From Porogramme epimiltina (Eukaryota > Basidiomycota > Agaricomycetes > Polyporales > Polyporaceae), in assembly GCA_900155495.1 (NCBI GenBank), contig FTLJ01000108.1:1-64000 (forward strand): a stretch of 64,000 bases of DNA, written 5' to 3'. The translations under genes and the position numbers were made by a program. Of the stretch, positions 61,498 to 64,000 are shown in pieces. Within the stretch, counting starts at the first letter, position 1. Each line of letters begins with the position of its first letter. The notes under the pieces were generated by a model, which worked only from the letters and a program-made list of their open reading frames with translations, had not been told where the DNA came from and did not search any database.

Positions 61498-63129
61498 TCA
61501 CCCTCGCTGCACGATCTCATACCCATGATACTTCCTCCACAGCACATCCACCACAAACGCGCTGAATGTGCTTTGCTCCGTTCCCACCACCTCCCACCCC
61601 TGCCCCGCCACCATTGCATCCAAGAACGGCATCAGAAAGCCACCAAGCGCGACACCATCTTCTTCGTTCCATAGCTTGCCTAGGGGTCGTGTGTGTGCTG
61701 CAAAGTCTTCGAGGAAGAACACACACGGGAATGCGCGTACGAATCGCCACAGTAGTGCGTCGAGGGAGGGGGCTCGTGCGTCCGTGGCGATATACAGGGG
61801 AGCGTTAAGAGAGAGCAGATGGGGTGCTGTATGCAAAGGTCCGCGACAAGATAGGGCTGAGGTAACCATCGCGTCTGTTGGGAATGGGGGGCGTGGAGGT
61901 AGAGGAGAGCGCAAGGCGGGCAGATCCGGAGCGGGGAGAGGTGGTGGTGGAAGAACATCTTCGTCGGGGAAAAGTTCGCGCTCCAACTTGATGATTGCGT
62001 TGTCGGAAAGTCGCAGGGGGCTACGAAGGAGTTTCCACCAGGCGACACGCACGTTCTCGGGTGCGTTCCACTCGAATACGCCATCACCGATCCGCATGTG
62101 AACAGCGAGGTAGGCACGGCCGAGGGTGTTGTGAATCGCAGTGGCAGCGCGAACGAGAGACGGGTTCGTGAAAGCCATTTGTTCGCGTATATGACGGCGG
62201 AGCGTGAAGTGAGGGGCAGCGCGAAGGTGGAGACGAGAAGAGCCAAACAGTGTGCCGAGTTGAATGAGACGTTCAGAGCGGCGAGCGAGTGCGGAAATAT
62301 GAATGGACTCGTTGAAGTTGCGGAGAGGGCTCGTGTCAGGAGTGAGGAAGTCTTGGAAGGAGTACTGATTCCGTACGGTGTCCTTGAGAGAGAAGACATC
62401 TTCAGGCGACACACCTAGCATATCCTGGAGCCAAGCGTCGGTGAAATTCCAGCCCTCTTGAAGTGGTTGGCTATGCTTGACTTCCGACAGATCCACGAGC
62501 CAGTCCCAGGGAACGTAGGTATAGTCCGTGTAATTGACGCATTCAGGTAGAATGTCCAAGCCAGAGGGAAGTATCCGCACACAATGTTTGAGGCCAGCCT
62601 TGGTAGAGTTTGCTGACATTTGGTACAAGTCGTCGAAGGGTGCATAGCTAAGGGGAATACCGAGGCGCACAGGAGGCAAAAGTAGTGTACGGTTGGTGAC
62701 TTTGGCGAGAAAAAGGGCATTTTCGAGTGCGACACGTTGATTGTGGAACCCGCTATGAGGAAGATATGCGAGGTACTTCTCCGTAGGACTGTGCTGGCTC
62801 GTTACTGGCAGTGCTTGCACTTGGACCGCAGGAGGGGGGTATGGCCTTGCATGATTCGTGTAGACAGCCGGCACCAGCATTGACGGCCAGGAGGGGAGAG
62901 AGTACCACGTCGACGCAAGAAGAAGGAAGAGAACCGCAGATGAAGATACCAGGACGATAATCACTACTAATATAGCTAGCCCCCTCTCAAAGGAACGTGT
63001 GGATAGGAGCTTTTGCCGAGGTTTTGACCGTGATCTTCGGCGTCGCCCAGCAGGACGGTATTGTGGTATCTCCCTCACATAGTTGGTCTTGAGATGTTCT
63101 GAGTTCCTGAGGTCCCGAGTCGTCCGCAT
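61498..63129 (-). CDS. O-fucosyltransferase-like type II membrane protein
   Basis: A single exon of 543 residues, start at 63129. A basic N-terminus (RRRRSRSKPRQK) precedes one signal-anchor helix (LAILVVIIVLVSSSAVLFLL), the usual layout for Golgi glycosyltransferases. The lumenal domain shows the GDP-fucose O-fucosyltransferase-like pattern: KYLAYLPHSGFHNQRVALEN (N-terminal G-x-x-N-Q-R-x-x-x-E-N motif), LAKVTNRTLLLPPVRLG, YLAVHMRIGDGVFE (H-x-R-x-x-D) and PLYIATDARAPSLDAL followed by a WRFVRAFPCVFFLEDF segment. Similar basidiomycete proteins have been called CigA. Acceptor and true donor are unknown. Confidence 0.8.
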   Translation of the reverse strand: MRTTRDLRNSEHLKTNYVREIPQYRPAGRRRRSRSKPRQKLLSTRSFERGLAILVVIIVLVSSSAVLFLLLASTWYSLPSWPSMLVPAVYTNHARPYPPPAVQVQALPVTSQHSPTEKYLAYLPHSGFHNQRVALENALFLAKVTNRTLLLPPVRLGIPLSYAPFDDLYQMSANSTKAGLKHCVRILPSGLDILPECVNYTDYTYVPWDWLVDLSEVKHSQPLQEGWNFTDAWLQDMLGVSPEDVFSLKDTVRNQYSFQDFLTPDTSPLRNFNESIHISALARRSERLIQLGTLFGSSRLHLRAAPHFTLRRHIREQMAFTNPSLVRAATAIHNTLGRAYLAVHMRIGDGVFEWNAPENVRVAWWKLLRSPLRLSDNAIIKLERELFPDEDVLPPPPLPAPDLPALRSPLPPRPPFPTDAMVTSALSCRGPLHTAPHLLSLNAPLYIATDARAPSLDALLWRFVRAFPCVFFLEDFAAHTRPLGKLWNEEDGVALGGFLMPFLDAMVAGQGWEVVGTEQSTFSAFVVDVLWRKYHGYEIVQRG

Positions 63130-63534
63130 AACCTTGCTCAGAAGGGGACGTGAACAGGAAGGAGTGTGGGAGGGGGTGGAAGTCGTGATGCAAGCCGAAT
63201 CCCGACGTTACGTATTCTAGGCGCTTACATATAGCGGCTGTTCCAGGTCCTTCAAGTTCGCGTTCTGGCTGTGACACTGGCGGAGCCTCAAATCGAGATA
63301 TGAAGGTGAATAGATAGGGGCGCTGGCCTCGTTGTTCAACACGTTGAGACCTCCGAGCATGGAATTTTTATACATTAAATATATAGTGTACTGTGTTATG
63401 CTGCTGAAACGTACATTACAATGTAGTACTACTACGTATGTATATAGTCGGCGTGCCTCTTGAGGTTCTAGCTACCCAAGGACGAGACAAATTGACGGAA
63501 CCCATGGAGCCATCCGAGAAATTCCAAGATCGTG
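63130..63534. other. Intergenic
   Basis: 405 bp containing the promoter side of the fucosyltransferase-like gene; AT-rich at 63365-63440. No gene seen. Confidence 0.5.
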
Positions 63535-64000
63535 CTAACCAGGAATACGCTGTGCTTCCTCATACTGCGGCGGCGGGGCCCACCGCTCCGCGCGCATATG
63601 CTCCATCTGCTGCCGCAGCGCTGCCATCTCCTCACGCAGTCCCCCAACTTCCGTCTCAGTTCCAACGATACCGCTATCGGAGAATACGTTCGTCACATCG
63701 TCGTGGTGGGCGTCCGCAGGCACGACTCGGTGGCTGCTTTCCATCGCTGCTTCCTGCTTCGCGGGGCGCCTTACGAGAGAAGGCGGCAGTGGAAGGCGAC
63801 GAATGGGTGTTAGCACCGAGGTGGGCGCGGATACAGCCGGTATTATTGAGGAGGAGGGAGATGGTGTGGTGAGGGGAAGTGTGCCGTTAGCGTAGTGCTG
63901 GGACATAACGTCTGGGCTTGCGAGGTCGACGTCGACGCGGTGGTGGCGTGGGCGCGTGCGACGGAGGCAGAAGAACCCGCCCACTACGAGAGCTACGATA
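63535..64000 (-). CDS. Single-pass membrane protein, C-terminal part (runs off the window)
   Basis: The frame is open to the right edge, so the N-terminal part lies beyond 64000. What is visible starts inside a transmembrane helix (IVALVVGGFFCL), followed by a basic flank (RRTRPRHHR), a Ser/Pro-rich linker, a short coiled coil (GLREEMAALRQQMEHMRAER) and WAPPPQYEEAQRIPG, then the stop. The tail is the same kind as those on both glutaminases in this window. The extracellular part cannot be seen, so the protein may be a receptor-like or enzyme-bearing protein. Confidence 0.7.
   Translation of the reverse strand, partial: IVALVVGGFFCLRRTRPRHHRVDVDLASPDVMSQHYANGTLPLTTPSPSSSIIPAVSAPTSVLTPIRRLPLPPSLVRRPAKQEAAMESSHRVVPADAHHDDVTNVFSDSGIVGTETEVGGLREEMAALRQQMEHMRAERWAPPPQYEEAQRIPG

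Overview
The window looks like nuclear DNA of a filamentous basidiomycete, most likely an Agaricomycete. Genes are split by many short GT..AG introns (mostly 50-70 nt). They lie close together on both strands. The gene content is fungal (PEX5, ILV3, AIM24, MGA2, NUP50, GYP1, type-B carboxylesterase, a glutaminase-A family, old yellow enzymes). No rRNA, tRNA, CRISPR array or autonomous transposon was recognised. Exon joins were made by eye from splice signals, reading frame and comparison between paralogs.

Layout. 1-1300 is a GA-rich degenerate repeat; 1300-5000 holds no gene I can support apart from a 20-bp hairpin. 5030-20744 is an accessory block on the + strand: old yellow enzyme OYE-A, two tandem membrane-anchored GtaA-type glutaminases, OYE-B and OYE-C. 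21295-25815 carries, on the - strand, an orphan five-exon gene, a foldback (MITE-like) palindrome and a secreted TAP-type alpha/beta hydrolase. 26639-32786 is a core segment (PEX5, then dihydroxy-acid dehydratase). 33237-38090 holds a small single-pass membrane protein, a second copy of the orphan gene and a broken OYE; these last two are an inverted copy of the 19.1-22.25 kb segment. 39292-46194 has AIM24, a REC114-like gene, a Crinkler-like/kinase fusion, and a chimeric truncated copy of AIM24 plus the REC114-like gene. 46283-63129 is all - strand: carboxylesterase, MGA2/SPT23-type membrane transcription factor, NUP50, GYP1-type Rab-GAP, OYE-D and an O-fucosyltransferase-like Golgi protein. 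A single-pass membrane protein runs off the right edge.

Themes. (1) Four intact OYE genes and one relic share the same four intron positions; the four intact genes each have a TATA box, and OYE-D has lost the active-site His. (2) There is repeated local duplication: tandem glutaminases with their promoters, an inverted 3-kb block, and a chimeric duplicate. (3) Both glutaminase tails and the right-edge membrane protein end in the same module: transmembrane helix, disordered tail, short coiled coil, PPPxY. MGA2 also carries PPxY. PPxY is the usual docking site for Rsp5/NEDD4-type ubiquitin ligases. No genes were seen that form an obvious biosynthetic cluster or defence system.
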